The notes under the pieces are model-generated. The model was not told the origin of the DNA. It ran no database searches and saw only the letters and a program-made list of their open reading frames with translations. From CAZJLN01 sp964540765 (GTDB taxonomy: Bacteria > Chloroflexota > Anaerolineae > Anaerolineales > Anaerolineaceae), in assembly GCA_964540765.1 (NCBI GenBank), contig CAZINW010000003.1, positions 32,455 to 96,454 of the forward strand: a stretch of 64,000 bases of DNA, written 5' to 3'. The position numbers and the translations under genes were made by a program. How positions within the stretch are numbered: position 1 is the stretch's first letter; the number at the start of each line of letters is the position of its first letter. This document shows, piece by piece, positions 15,582 through 25,565 of this stretch.

Positions 15582-17900
15582 TCAACTTATCCTTCTCAGG
15601 ATGATCTCGCCTTCATCGCCTTGAATCTTTATGCGCTGTTTCTCAACGGACTCCTCCATGGTAATTGATTGATCACAATTGTAGCCCGAAAGAGTGAACT
15701 CGGCGTTAAATTCATCCTGTGCTGTCCTGATCTTGATCATTGACCCATCATCTGTGATTTCGACAATCTCAGATGTAACATAATGGATCATAACACCTTC
15801 GGTAAACTGCCAATCAAGCGGAAGGATCAGCCCTTGCCGTGCTGCGATGCATACAGCATTTCCGCCAAACAAGGGTTCATTTTTAAGTGCAATTGTTGTC
15901 TCAATAGGATCATCTTGGTAATTATTAATGAACAGGAAACTGCCATTTTCTCCACAACTCAGGCGAATATCCGCCCAGTTGCTCATGGTGAAAAGAGCCG
16001 GACAATCCATCATATTTGCCATTTGCTCAACAATATCCAACTCCTCAAGCGTATCGACAGGCATGGCGGCACCAAATACCATTACTTCCCCTTTGTCCGA
16101 ATTTTTAATAAATCCCACGATTTCATCTTTTTCATACCTGGCAAAAACTTCATCAAATCCACCGGTGTATGTTTCCAGGAATGAAACAGGAACATCATCA
16201 TGATCAAAAACACTGATGGTTTTAGCTTCAAATGGCAATCCACCATTAATTTGCCTGATCCCGATGGCATCCTGTAAGATGGTGCACGCCTGGTGGTTGA
16301 AGTCCTCTACGCACATCCTCCCTGCCAGGATCATTTTGCCACCCTTTTGGATATAATCGACCAGTTTCTGCTGCGTTTTGGCATGACATTGTTTCTCCAT
16401 CATCACCCAGCAAACAGGCATCTGGGCAACATCCAATTCCTGGCTGTCAAGGTCTATGGCATTGAATGGTCGATGTGAGAGTGACAAACCGCGTGCAATC
16501 ATGTCGAATAAAATTGCTTCGCGTTGCTGCGTAATGATCTTTGTAGACTCCCGCGTAAACTCATTATTCACTTCAGTCATGAAGGTGTCCAACATAAAAC
16601 CGATTGTGGCTGTCGTTTTGGGTTCTGACAGGATTAAATCCGTACCATACGAAGCTAACACCTTCGAGAGTTTCGCATAACGGTAATAATGATGCCGCAG
16701 TGTGCCATCCTTTCGGACAGGAGGACCCCAGTCATGGCGTTTGACCGGACTCAGGATTGGGTCATTTTCTCCGCCGAAAAAGAGGTAATGATTAATGGCG
16801 CGCATACCTGAAGAGATGCATAAACGGCTATGCAAATCGTACATCGAGGATTGGGTGTTGCTGAAATCATGATTCCCACCGCACTGAAATTCAATTGAAA
16901 AAAGCGCCTGTTGCTTGGTCTGCAAAGCTTTGGTCATTTCATTTACCATCAGTAATTCGTGAAAATTGCCTTCGCCGATAAGTCCTGGATACACATCGGT
17001 AGCGCTGATCATGCCATCCAACCGCATCACTTTTATCAGTTGAGACAGACCAATGGGAAAGGTTTTGCCTCCATTCATAAACCCATGTATATTAATGACC
17101 GGAGGTACATCCATTCCATTCGATATTGCCTCGGACCATAGAAACAAAGCATATTCACGCAGATATTCCCTGTAGAAAACCCTGTAATCTTCAACTATTT
17201 TTGCGGCATACATATTCTCGGGATTCAAAATTCCATCCCTTAATAATTTTGCCAAATTATCTTTGGGGTAGTGGTCATTAAGGCTTTTATCATTGGACTT
17301 CTCAATATATTCTGCAAATTTGGAGATCGTGTCTGGATTGGTGTCCATGATATTTCTGACCCATTGGATCATACCCATTTCATTGTCCAACTGAATCAAA
17401 ATAATCTTTCCACCTCGGGTGATCTGACGCGGCATCAGAACTCCAAAGATTGCCTTATACCATTTTTTAACACATGCCAAAAAATCCGGATGCATGTAAC
17501 TGGCAACATTTTGAACTTTGTGATCCTGGCTGATAAACGCTGCCCCTGGATACTTCTGAAAGACCCACGGAGGTATTCCTTCGTTGATCGTTTCTGCCAT
17601 GATGTAAGGACCAGGCCTGGCAATGATCAAGAATCCCATTTCACCAGCCAGATCAAAAAAACCTTCCAAATTTCTCATCGGATGACTGTGACCGTCAAAA
17701 TCCGAAACATCTTCATCCAATTGATGCCACAACCAGGGAATATATGTGGCTAAGGCGTTAAACCCGGCAGCTTTCAATAGACCCAGACGATGGCGCCATT
17801 GGTCAGGAGGTGTTCGAAAGTAATGAAATTCTCCCGCTTGTATAAATTGTGGTTCTTCATTCAGCCAGAATTGACCGTTCTTAATATCAAATTTATCCAT
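15582..17900 (-). CDS. GH35 family enzyme, probably acting on beta-glucan
   Basis: A 772-residue glycoside hydrolase with the GH35 barrel: N-terminal FIQAGEFHYFRTPPDQW, ARPGPYIMAE, acid/base Glu174 in LIQLDNEMG and nucleophile Glu337 in LFSIEFQCGG. No signal peptide, so it should be cytoplasmic. Most GH35 members are beta-galactosidases. A GH35 protein of Ignavibacterium album found beside endo-beta-1,2-glucanase homologues has been reported to act on beta-1,2-glucosidic links, and this gene has the same kind of neighbours (two GH144-like genes, GH94). Substrate assignment to beta-1,2-glucan is therefore inference. It is the last gene of the operon and overlaps the preceding gene by 8 bases. 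Confidence 0.85.
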   Translation of the reverse strand: MDKFDIKNGQFWLNEEPQFIQAGEFHYFRTPPDQWRHRLGLLKAAGFNALATYIPWLWHQLDEDVSDFDGHSHPMRNLEGFFDLAGEMGFLIIARPGPYIMAETINEGIPPWVFQKYPGAAFISQDHKVQNVASYMHPDFLACVKKWYKAIFGVLMPRQITRGGKIILIQLDNEMGMIQWVRNIMDTNPDTISKFAEYIEKSNDKSLNDHYPKDNLAKLLRDGILNPENMYAAKIVEDYRVFYREYLREYALFLWSEAISNGMDVPPVINIHGFMNGGKTFPIGLSQLIKVMRLDGMISATDVYPGLIGEGNFHELLMVNEMTKALQTKQQALFSIEFQCGGNHDFSNTQSSMYDLHSRLCISSGMRAINHYLFFGGENDPILSPVKRHDWGPPVRKDGTLRHHYYRYAKLSKVLASYGTDLILSEPKTTATIGFMLDTFMTEVNNEFTRESTKIITQQREAILFDMIARGLSLSHRPFNAIDLDSQELDVAQMPVCWVMMEKQCHAKTQQKLVDYIQKGGKMILAGRMCVEDFNHQACTILQDAIGIRQINGGLPFEAKTISVFDHDDVPVSFLETYTGGFDEVFARYEKDEIVGFIKNSDKGEVMVFGAAMPVDTLEELDIVEQMANMMDCPALFTMSNWADIRLSCGENGSFLFINNYQDDPIETTIALKNEPLFGGNAVCIAARQGLILPLDWQFTEGVMIHYVTSEIVEITDDGSMIKIRTAQDEFNAEFTLSGYNCDQSITMEESVEKQRIKIQGDEGEIILRRIS

Positions 17901-19137
17901 GTGACTTTCCTTCTCTTTTGGTGAAACCTAAAATATCAAGTCCTTTTTGAATGGTGGGGCTGTTTGTATATGTGTCCCAGATCAGCCTGCTCAGGTGATT
18001 TTCAATCATGATCATCGAACAACCTTTATTGATCCCGTATATCGAATGGCTGTACCATGCCGGAGTAACATCAAGGTTATACGAATCGTAAAAACCATAG
18101 GGACCCCATGTTTGTGGGTGATTTTGATAAAGGAATTGAATCATATCAGTCGTCAATTCTGGAATAAATGGCAGCGATGCCAACGCCGCATAAATGGAAA
18201 CAGTGCCGTCGTACTCAGGCTTCCCCAGGCAAGGTGTGCTGCCATATACCGCATATCCCCATGGGCTGTCTCCGTCGCTCATGCCCCAACTGTTGGTATG
18301 GTATGTCTGGAATTTCTCAGAGTTTTCAATGCAAAATTTGCGGTTGGCTGATGCAGCCAGGCATGTATTATTGAACCAATCGATCCCGTCAGGGTCGAGA
18401 TAACGTTCGCTATCGAACCATGCTTCACTGAACTGGTAAGCAAACAGGCTGCCAACAGGGTTGATGATGATCCTATGCCCTTCAAAATCGCCAATATTGC
18501 GGGTGAATCCGCCATATAATCTTCTGGCCACCGATGGCTCAACCCTTACAGCTGCCTGCAAATACATCATCTTTTGCTCTGCAGCCATGTCCCATTGGGA
18601 TATAAACCCTGGTTTGCCTTCTACATAATCTCCATTCTTGTCAGGGTTGTATGCCATCCGAAAAAGCGTTTTTCCAGCTCTTTCAAAGATAATGTAATTC
18701 CAATCCACCCGACCAAGCAAAAGCTCCGCCATTTGGTTGATTTCTTCGTCCTGGAAATATGCCGCGGCGGTGATCACACCGTTCAAACAAAGCGAAGTAT
18801 CAATCGTTGAAAATTCGCTTTTTCGGAATCTTTCACCATTTTCCATGTATAGGAAGTGAGCAAAGAATCCATGATGGTGACTGGCATTGTAACAGAGCGT
18901 GTGCAGGGTCTTTTTGGTAATGTCCAATGCTTTCTGATAACTTATAAAACCCCGCTTTTCAGCAATAATCCATGCAGTCAGGGCAAAACCCACAGAGGCA
19001 ATGGACGCCACTTGTGGTTTCCTGGTTGAATCGACAGTTAAACCAAATCCCTTGCTATCCTTATTCAAATTGGTAAAGTTAAGGAAAAAATCAACAGACC
19101 CCTTCAACTCATTATTTAATATGTTTGAAATATCCAT
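17893..19137 (-). CDS. Cytoplasmic glycoamylase-domain protein (GH144-like)
   Basis: A 414-residue (alpha/alpha)6-barrel protein resembling the glycoamylase domain that defines GH144 endo-beta-1,2-glucanases and also occurs in cyclic beta-1,2-glucan synthases. Visible landmarks: TVDSTRKPQVASIASVGFALTAW split over the first helices, STIDTSL, FAYQFSEAWFD, NSWGMSDGDSPWGYAVYG and WYSHSIYGINKG, all shared with the secreted paralogue at 20151. It has no signal peptide, so it would act on imported oligosaccharides. It follows lacI by 8 bases and overlaps the GH35 gene. Exo- or endo-action is not predictable. Confidence 0.8.
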   Translation of the reverse strand: MDISNILNNELKGSVDFFLNFTNLNKDSKGFGLTVDSTRKPQVASIASVGFALTAWIIAEKRGFISYQKALDITKKTLHTLCYNASHHHGFFAHFLYMENGERFRKSEFSTIDTSLCLNGVITAAAYFQDEEINQMAELLLGRVDWNYIIFERAGKTLFRMAYNPDKNGDYVEGKPGFISQWDMAAEQKMMYLQAAVRVEPSVARRLYGGFTRNIGDFEGHRIIINPVGSLFAYQFSEAWFDSERYLDPDGIDWFNNTCLAASANRKFCIENSEKFQTYHTNSWGMSDGDSPWGYAVYGSTPCLGKPEYDGTVSIYAALASLPFIPELTTDMIQFLYQNHPQTWGPYGFYDSYNLDVTPAWYSHSIYGINKGCSMIMIENHLSRLIWDTYTNSPTIQKGLDILGFTKREGKSHG

Positions 19138-19145
19138 ACAAATTA

Positions 19146-20138
19146 TTAATTTCCTGCCAGTGGTGGATTAATGTTTTTCAGTGATGATTCGCGCTGGATA
19201 AATTTTGTCTGAATCCGATACGGTTGAAAAGGAATTTCATTTTCAAGAAAATCGATCAATTGGGCTGCGGCTGAAGAACCCCATGAGGTGCGGGAAGCTC
19301 CAATTGTCGACAATGTCGGCTGCATATATCTGGTAATGAGAATATCATCAAAACCAATGATGGCAATATCATCAGGGGCTTTTAGATGATGCTCCTTCAT
19401 GGCTTTAATAAACCCGATTGCCATTTGATCATTTGCGCAAAAAACTGCTTCCGGCAAATCATTGTCATGTATGATCCTATTGGCAACAATATAGCCAGAC
19501 TCCTCGGTAAAATTGCCTTTATAAATCTTAATGACGATATTGTTCTTGTCCGCCTCATTCAAAAATATGTTCATTCTCTCCATATTATCAAATGAATCCA
19601 ATGGACCTGACACAAAAATAATATTACGAGCTCCCTGGTCATAGAGATGATAAAAAGCGTCGATGGTACCCTGCCTATTGTCAATTAATAATGGAAATAC
19701 GTAATCACATTCCAGATCGCGATCCATGACAACAATGGGGAATTTTTTGGAGGCAAGCTTGACAATAATCTCATTTCTTACTTTTGTATCAAAGACAATG
19801 GCGCCATCCACCTGCCGCTGTGTAAGGATTTTGCTATATGTCAGGCTTTCAGGACAAACAATCAACTCATAGTCCGTTTTCAAAACTGCATCATGGATGC
19901 CTTCAAGAATATCTTCATAAAACAACCCGCCAAAGCGGGAAATAAAGACCCCGATTGTATGGGTCTTTCCTTTTTTTAAATTTCTGGCAAAAGCATTGGG
20001 ATGATAATTCAGTTCCTCTGCCGCCTCCAACACACGGTTACGCGTTTTCTCACCGATAGTGCCCTTCTCATTTAACGCATACGAGGCTGAGGTGATACTG
20101 ACTCCAGCACGCTTTGCCACATCTTTGATCGTAATCAT
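19146..20138 (-). CDS. LacI-family transcriptional regulator
   Basis: A 330-residue repressor-type protein. An N-terminal helix-turn-helix (TIKDVAKRAGVSITSASYAL, residues about 3-22) is followed by the hinge HPNAFARNLKKGKT and a periplasmic-binding-protein-like effector domain (about 60-320) with the family segments AIIGFDDI and PTLSTIGAS. It sits inside the operon between the two GH144-like genes, 12 bases after the secreted one. The likely target is the perfect palindrome at 36377-36400 upstream of the GH94 gene; the effector would be a sugar from the imported glucan. Both are inference. Confidence 0.92.
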   Translation of the reverse strand: MITIKDVAKRAGVSITSASYALNEKGTIGEKTRNRVLEAAEELNYHPNAFARNLKKGKTHTIGVFISRFGGLFYEDILEGIHDAVLKTDYELIVCPESLTYSKILTQRQVDGAIVFDTKVRNEIIVKLASKKFPIVVMDRDLECDYVFPLLIDNRQGTIDAFYHLYDQGARNIIFVSGPLDSFDNMERMNIFLNEADKNNIVIKIYKGNFTEESGYIVANRIIHDNDLPEAVFCANDQMAIGFIKAMKEHHLKAPDDIAIIGFDDILITRYMQPTLSTIGASRTSWGSSAAAQLIDFLENEIPFQPYRIQTKFIQRESSLKNINPPLAGN

Positions 20139-20150
20139 TTAAAGCGCATC

Positions 20151-21518
20151 CTATTCATTTTTGGTTATTTGTAATCGACTTAAGCCGTTTAATATGTTTT
20201 CATTCTTCATGATGATTTCATAAACCAAATCATTCTCATAATTCGCCAGCATCAACAATGCAATGCCTTTGTCAATCCCAATCACATCGCTTGCATACCA
20301 ATCCTCACTGAGATTATATGCATCTTTAAATCCATACTCCCCTTTTAACTTCTCAAATGAATAATAATGGATCATCGCTTGTTGTGCTTGCTCGGGCAGA
20401 AAAATGATGGAACCAATCGCTCCTGCCGGAGGAATTGTGTCATCGATAAAATGTGCCAAGTTGTCATACCCTGACGGTGGTGCACCATACAACCCATTAT
20501 ACCCATCCGGACCGTCACAAGCAGTCAAACCCCATGCGTCGGGACCTATAGTTTCATAGTCAAGGTCCATTTCTGTGGCAAAATTGAACTGCGCCAGGGA
20601 TGCTTCCATGGAATTATCAAACCAATTCACTCCCTTTTTATCAGTATATTCCCTGAAATCCAGCCAGGCATGACTGAATTGATATGTAAAAATGGATCCA
20701 AACCATGAGTGGATGAACTTATTCCCATCCCCATAGGATGCATAATGCCTCGTAAAAGTGTAATAGGGCGTCTCATCAATCGGATAGGTGTCCGAGCCAG
20801 CAGCAAGCACATATAACATCAATTGCTCCGCATAGAAATCCCAGTAGCCCTCAAAGCCTTTTTCTGGTCGATACGACATGTGGAACATATCACGCGATTC
20901 ATCGATGGACCAGAGCCAGTTAACCTCATCATAAAGTTGCTTTGCTTTGATCTCAATATCTCCGCCAAAATATTCTCCCGCTGAGAGCACGCCCATTAAC
21001 AAAATGGCGGTGTCAATATTTGAGACCTCGCTGCTCCAAGCGCGCTTCCCGCTATTCATGTCAATGAAATGGTAAAAGAAACCTTCCACACGCTCCATTG
21101 CCAGTAAAGTATCCAGCGTCTTATTTACCCTATCATATCCTTCCTCGTAAGAGATATAGCCTTTTTCAATGCCAACCAGGTATGCAGTCATACCAAACCC
21201 AGTAGAGGCTGTGCTGGCAATTCCCTCGGACCCTGGATAGCGATCGCGGATAAGACCGTATCCACTGCTATTGATATCCATGTTGGCTTGCTCCCAGAAG
21301 AAATTAAAGGAACCTATCATTTCAAACTCAATCACATCTTCAATTTCAACAGGGATAATTGTGGCAGTGACCTCTTCTGTCTCAAGAGCAATCTCAGCTT
21401 CAGTGACCTCTACTGTTTCCAGGGGAATGACAATTTCAACTTCTCGCTCAGCAACCTGAGGAGAGCATGCGGAAAAAATCAACGTAATGATCAGGGCTAA
21501 TAATAATTGTCTATTCAC
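20151..21518 (-). CDS. Secreted lipoprotein glycoamylase-domain protein (GH144-like)
   Basis: About 455 residues from a GTG at 21518 that overlaps the permease stop by 8 bases. A short signal peptide ends in the lipobox IFSAC (Cys18). A linker of acidic Val/Glu/Thr repeats (residues about 25-65) follows, then the glycoamylase-type barrel: YGLIRDRYPG, ASTASTGFGMTAYL, SNIDTAILL, TYQFSHAWLDFREY, DAWGLTACDGPDGY and WYASDVIGIDKG. GH144 enzymes cleave beta-1,2-glucan, so this would act on the cell surface to release oligosaccharides for the adjacent transporters. An upstream in-frame TTG (21569) is less likely because the signal peptide fits the GTG. Confidence 0.82.
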   Translation of the reverse strand: MNRQLLLALIITLIFSACSPQVAEREVEIVIPLETVEVTEAEIALETEEVTATIIPVEIEDVIEFEMIGSFNFFWEQANMDINSSGYGLIRDRYPGSEGIASTASTGFGMTAYLVGIEKGYISYEEGYDRVNKTLDTLLAMERVEGFFYHFIDMNSGKRAWSSEVSNIDTAILLMGVLSAGEYFGGDIEIKAKQLYDEVNWLWSIDESRDMFHMSYRPEKGFEGYWDFYAEQLMLYVLAAGSDTYPIDETPYYTFTRHYASYGDGNKFIHSWFGSIFTYQFSHAWLDFREYTDKKGVNWFDNSMEASLAQFNFATEMDLDYETIGPDAWGLTACDGPDGYNGLYGAPPSGYDNLAHFIDDTIPPAGAIGSIIFLPEQAQQAMIHYYSFEKLKGEYGFKDAYNLSEDWYASDVIGIDKGIALLMLANYENDLVYEIIMKNENILNGLSRLQITKNE

Positions 21519-22440
21519 CAGTAATGCCTGTTCTTTCCACCGATTCAACAAACCACTTCTGTAACACAAAATACATAACCAACAATGGCAGAATATCCAG
21601 AAATGTTCCGCTCAGTTTCACTGCTTCATTTAAGCGATCAAAGATATTGACCATGCCTGGCGGATATAGGTTTTCATATGCCTGGACGAATTTCGATAAT
21701 TGCATTGGAAGGGTCTGGATACCGCCTTCGAGAAATATGACGGTCAAATAAGTCTCATTCCAATACCACACTGTCGAAAAAATGAACGAAATTATATAGG
21801 AAGGGATTGCAGCAGGAACGGCAACCTTGATAAAAATCTTTAAATCGGATGCCCCATCCAACCGGGCGGCTTCTTCCAATACTTTGGGCAAGGAAATAAA
21901 TGACTGGTAAAAAATCAAGATAAAAATAGCGCTCTTGAATCCCTGACCCACCATCGCCGGCAAGATAAGGGATAGAATATTGCCCAGCAACCCAAGGCTT
22001 TTATAAGTCAACATCTGCGGCAATACGGTCGTTTGTGAGGGGATGATAAACGTGGCAAGAAGGAGCGCAAACATGAGATTTTTACCCCAAAACCGATAAC
22101 GCGCCAGCCCATAGCCAACCAGCGAACAGACGACAGCCTGAATGACCGAAGGTATCACACTGACCATGATGGATGAAAGCAGGGTATTTGGATAATCCAA
22201 TACACGGAAAGCTTTGGTATAGTTGCCGAGGAAAAATTCAGTCGGGATCCATTGCACCATCGGATTCAATAGATCCGTCGGGCTTTTCAAACTGGTAACA
22301 AACATGAACAGCAACGGGTAAAGATAAACAAAGCCAATCGCTGACAATAATAAATACAGCAATACTTTGAATACAAATCCATAGTCGCTTCGACTGCCTA
22401 ATAGAAAGGTTTTAACTTTTGCAGGATTTATTCTTTTCAT
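21511..22440 (-). CDS. ABC sugar transporter permease, MalG type
   Basis: A 309-residue inner-membrane protein with about six transmembrane segments and the EAA loop that contacts the ATPase (EEAARLDGASDLKIFIKVAV with a following P). The N-terminal YLYPLLFMFVTSLKSP is typical of the MalG/CUT1 subfamily. It lies 15 bases after its MalF-type partner (22456-23346) and overlaps the secreted GH144-like gene. This is one of two permease pairs in the operon. Confidence 0.9.
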   Translation of the reverse strand: MKRINPAKVKTFLLGSRSDYGFVFKVLLYLLLSAIGFVYLYPLLFMFVTSLKSPTDLLNPMVQWIPTEFFLGNYTKAFRVLDYPNTLLSSIMVSVIPSVIQAVVCSLVGYGLARYRFWGKNLMFALLLATFIIPSQTTVLPQMLTYKSLGLLGNILSLILPAMVGQGFKSAIFILIFYQSFISLPKVLEEAARLDGASDLKIFIKVAVPAAIPSYIISFIFSTVWYWNETYLTVIFLEGGIQTLPMQLSKFVQAYENLYPPGMVNIFDRLNEAVKLSGTFLDILPLLVMYFVLQKWFVESVERTGITGE

Positions 22441-22455
22441 AGCTTCTATCGCCTT

Positions 22456-23346
22456 TTATCCAAACTTCTTCTTAGACCGAACGTTCATGAGCAAATAGAC
22501 AATCGCAAGGATCAAGATCAAAACAAAGAAATACAAAAACGACATCGCACTTGAATAACCGATACCACCATCGACAGCGTAAGTCTGACTGAAGATGTAC
22601 TTGATGACCTTGTTTTCAGAAAAATGAGACAGCGTAATGATTGTGTAGATCGCATTGATCAAGGTGGTTTTGGAGAGGGATGGCAGGGTTATTTTCCAAA
22701 AAGACTCCCAGGCAGAAGCGCCATCAATTGAAGCGGCTTCATAAATACTCTTATCGATTTTCTGTAAACTGGATAAGTAGATCAGAATTTGTACGCCGGA
22801 AAACCAAAGAATTAATATAAAGGATGTGAGAACGTATTCAATCGGATTTCGTAAAAAGGATGGCAACGTTGATAAAAATTGCGCAAGTGCCGCTGAATTG
22901 GCAATTCCCGGTACTGAAGTGGCACCTTGCGCCGTCAATTCCCGAATGACCGGGCCGCTCGTTATGACAACCGGCAGGAAGAAGATCGTTCTGAATAATC
23001 CCTTCAGTTTAAATTTCAAATTCAGTAACAAGGCAATGATCATTGAGAATATAATCACAATTGGGATTGAAACCAGTGTTTCAATGACATACTCGATCAA
23101 TAATTGCACAAATGTTGGATCTGTAAATAAAGCCCTTGAGTAATTTGCCCAGTTAACGAGATCAAGTTCAATCCCTGTCGCAGTAACAGTGACCTGATTC
23201 ATGCTGAAATTAAAAGTTTGAATTAGCGGAACCAATGTAAATATCGCAAAGCCTATGATCCAAAGCAGGACAAAAGAATAACCATATAGAGCTTCCCTTG
23301 TCCGATACTTCAATTTAATATTTGATAGTGGTTTGCTCACATTCAC
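22456..23346 (-). CDS. ABC sugar transporter permease, MalF type
   Basis: A 296-residue membrane protein with six predicted helices. The N-terminal segment WIIGFAIFTLVPLIQTF is typical of CUT1 MalF proteins, and the EAA loop reads YEAASIDGASAWESFWKITL. It begins four bases inside the end of the DUF5696-like gene and forms a pair with the MalG-type gene that follows. No ATPase gene is near, so a shared MsmK/UgpC-like ATPase must energise it. Confidence 0.9.
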   Translation of the reverse strand: MNVSKPLSNIKLKYRTREALYGYSFVLLWIIGFAIFTLVPLIQTFNFSMNQVTVTATGIELDLVNWANYSRALFTDPTFVQLLIEYVIETLVSIPIVIIFSMIIALLLNLKFKLKGLFRTIFFLPVVITSGPVIRELTAQGATSVPGIANSAALAQFLSTLPSFLRNPIEYVLTSFILILWFSGVQILIYLSSLQKIDKSIYEAASIDGASAWESFWKITLPSLSKTTLINAIYTIITLSHFSENKVIKYIFSQTYAVDGGIGYSSAMSFLYFFVLILILAIVYLLMNVRSKKKFG

Positions 23347-25565
23347 GGGGTCACCTCCATTATTACGGCACCTTTGCTTTCAACCACAAAACCGTCGCCA
23401 TTGAACGGCTTATCAGTATAATTGACGATGATTTGCTTTCCATTACTATACACCGTGGCTACAACACCTTCCTCAAGAACTTGCCGGGCAACAATACTCT
23501 CTCCTTTGACTGGTCCCAGTAGATCATCCAACCACTGGTACGTTCGTTCTATTTCCTGCTCCCATTGGTTGAAGGATGAAGTATAGATCCAGCTTGATTT
23601 GGTGTTTAGAATTTTTGCTGTTACTTCATTCGTGAGGAAAAATGACGGATAAACGCCAAAATCAGCGTGCTTTAATAGATCCATCTGCAAGTCGGACGAG
23701 AAATTCAATGCGGTTCCATAATAAGGAATATAACCAGCAAACACGATCTGTAGGAAAGGTATAGTATCGGTTGTATACAGGTAACCGCTATTCGTTAGTG
23801 GGATATCATAATATGCATCCATGAAACCAAACAGGTAATTATTGGGCATGTAGAAGGTGATGCTGCCATCATCTTCAGCAAACAAGCCCTGGTATTTCTT
23901 AATGGCTTCTTCTCGATTCAATAAGTCGCCGTCTCTAAAATCGCTGTAAAGCATTGAACCAATACTGTCCAATGCCAGACCAGCCTTTAATTGCGAAAAG
24001 ACCTCTTTGCTAAGGGAGGCATAGCGGTCGCTGACTGCATCTGAATTAAGATAATAATTTACTTTATTGCGGTTAAATCCCTGCAAATTGACATTGGTGA
24101 TTGACATCGCCAGATCGTAACGGGCTGAATATCCTTTTTCATCCATCAATGCTGCCTGTGGATCCAAATAAAGGTAGAAATTTCCACCACCGGCAATAAT
24201 TCCGTCCACCAGTGAGCTTAGTTGCTTCTTGTCACCCAGATTGCCATCCAATTTCAATGTTTTTGGGGGCATGGTGGAAGCTCCAAGTGGTTGCCAACCA
24301 TAGTAGACGATATCCGGGTTCGAGACTTCCAGGTTATTTAGAATTTCGTTCATCTGGTCAATGGTTGTCATGGAAATTAAGCGATTCCAAACCAGTATCT
24401 TTTCCTTTTCACCACCCAGAAATTCAAGTTTAATCCCGATATCGCTTTCTTGATCAGGGTCCCTATTTAAATCTCCTTTTTCAATCAAATACTGTTGGTA
24501 GCTCCTAGCCATCCCCACATAATCGCTCTGGTCTCCTGTCAAGAACCGGTAATGCATCTTGATATCAAACATATTTGTTTCCCGCTGCAAGGTTGTGACG
24601 CCAGCCCCGGAACGATTGGTAGCCTGGTAGTAACTTTCGTTATATACAAAGGCATTGTACAGAAAATTGAAGTTCGTAATGATACCTGCTGGATGAGCCT
24701 GAAGTTCACCATAAGATGCCCCCATTTCCACGATGGACAAAAAGGCATTCTGCATGTACCCATGAACCATTCCAAATACCGGTATCGAAATTTTAAACGC
24801 CCGATTGATGGTTGGATCATAAGCCAAGGTAGTCAGCATACCAAGATCAGAGCCATAATATTTACCATAAAACATGTTCTTGGCTTTTGTTTCCGAGCTA
24901 AAGCGAATCAAGCTGCCGGTTCCATCGGGTATGAACATGTAACCTGGCACACTGTCATTTCTGGTGGCTCCAAAAAATGGATAGACATAAAGGACGCCGA
25001 GTTTAAAATCCTTGCTCTCTTCCTTGATCGACTCAAACGGCACTTCAACACTGACGCCGTTTTCCTCCAGGCTGACTTTGATCACGATCGTGATCGAGGC
25101 ATCAGTGAAATTGACCGCAGCTTCAAATCCCTGGTCAGTCGCCTTAAAGTCAATTGTATGATCTGCGTTGGTTATAGAGGCGCGTTCACTGATCGCTTGC
25201 ATGTCCAGATAATCGATACTGATCCCACTGCGGGCAAATGCTGTCCATGTCTTGTTTAACTTATCGCCTTCGATTACTTCATCAATATTGGAATGCCAAA
25301 CATACCCACTGCGTTTGTCAACCACCTTAAATGCCAGAGTGGTTTCATCTGCATATAATTCAAAACTATCATTTTCAGCCACCCGTTCATAAGAATCTGG
25401 GATATCTTGATAGTTTTGCCAATCAGTATCAATCGTATCCGGTTGGGTAAACTGATTGGTGGTGACCTCCGCCTGGGGCGACATGGCGTTTAACGGGATT
25501 ACATTCAGCCCCAGAAACAAGTCTATGACGCTCATTATTTGGAAGATTTTTCGTTTTTTATCCAC
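23343..25565 (-). CDS. DUF5696-like secreted protein
   Basis: A 740-residue protein of unknown function. An N-terminal hydrophobic stretch (about residues 8-28) looks like a signal peptide or anchor. The body contains a beta-rich N-terminal half (residues about 60-300, with VDKRSGYVWHSN and FIPDGTGSLIRF) and a barrel-like C-terminal half. The pattern PVFGMVHGYMQNAFLSIVE plus the later YGWQPLG and ALDSIGSMLYSDF resembles the DUF5696 family I know from Firmicutes sugar loci, where such genes stand beside ABC permeases and Yip1 proteins. It overlaps both neighbours (8 and 4 bases). No catalytic residues can be named safely; it may be a glycan-binding or hydrolytic partner of the transporter. Confidence 0.65.
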   Translation of the reverse strand: MDKKRKIFQIMSVIDLFLGLNVIPLNAMSPQAEVTTNQFTQPDTIDTDWQNYQDIPDSYERVAENDSFELYADETTLAFKVVDKRSGYVWHSNIDEVIEGDKLNKTWTAFARSGISIDYLDMQAISERASITNADHTIDFKATDQGFEAAVNFTDASITIVIKVSLEENGVSVEVPFESIKEESKDFKLGVLYVYPFFGATRNDSVPGYMFIPDGTGSLIRFSSETKAKNMFYGKYYGSDLGMLTTLAYDPTINRAFKISIPVFGMVHGYMQNAFLSIVEMGASYGELQAHPAGIITNFNFLYNAFVYNESYYQATNRSGAGVTTLQRETNMFDIKMHYRFLTGDQSDYVGMARSYQQYLIEKGDLNRDPDQESDIGIKLEFLGGEKEKILVWNRLISMTTIDQMNEILNNLEVSNPDIVYYGWQPLGASTMPPKTLKLDGNLGDKKQLSSLVDGIIAGGGNFYLYLDPQAALMDEKGYSARYDLAMSITNVNLQGFNRNKVNYYLNSDAVSDRYASLSKEVFSQLKAGLALDSIGSMLYSDFRDGDLLNREEAIKKYQGLFAEDDGSITFYMPNNYLFGFMDAYYDIPLTNSGYLYTTDTIPFLQIVFAGYIPYYGTALNFSSDLQMDLLKHADFGVYPSFFLTNEVTAKILNTKSSWIYTSSFNQWEQEIERTYQWLDDLLGPVKGESIVARQVLEEGVVATVYSNGKQIIVNYTDKPFNGDGFVVESKGAVIMEVTP

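Noticed and set aside
15582..17900. Plain annotation as beta-galactosidase from family GH35.
   Set aside because: The GH35 active site is present, but no galactose genes are nearby, whereas GH144-like and GH94 genes are. The substrate is left open, with beta-1,2-glucan favoured.
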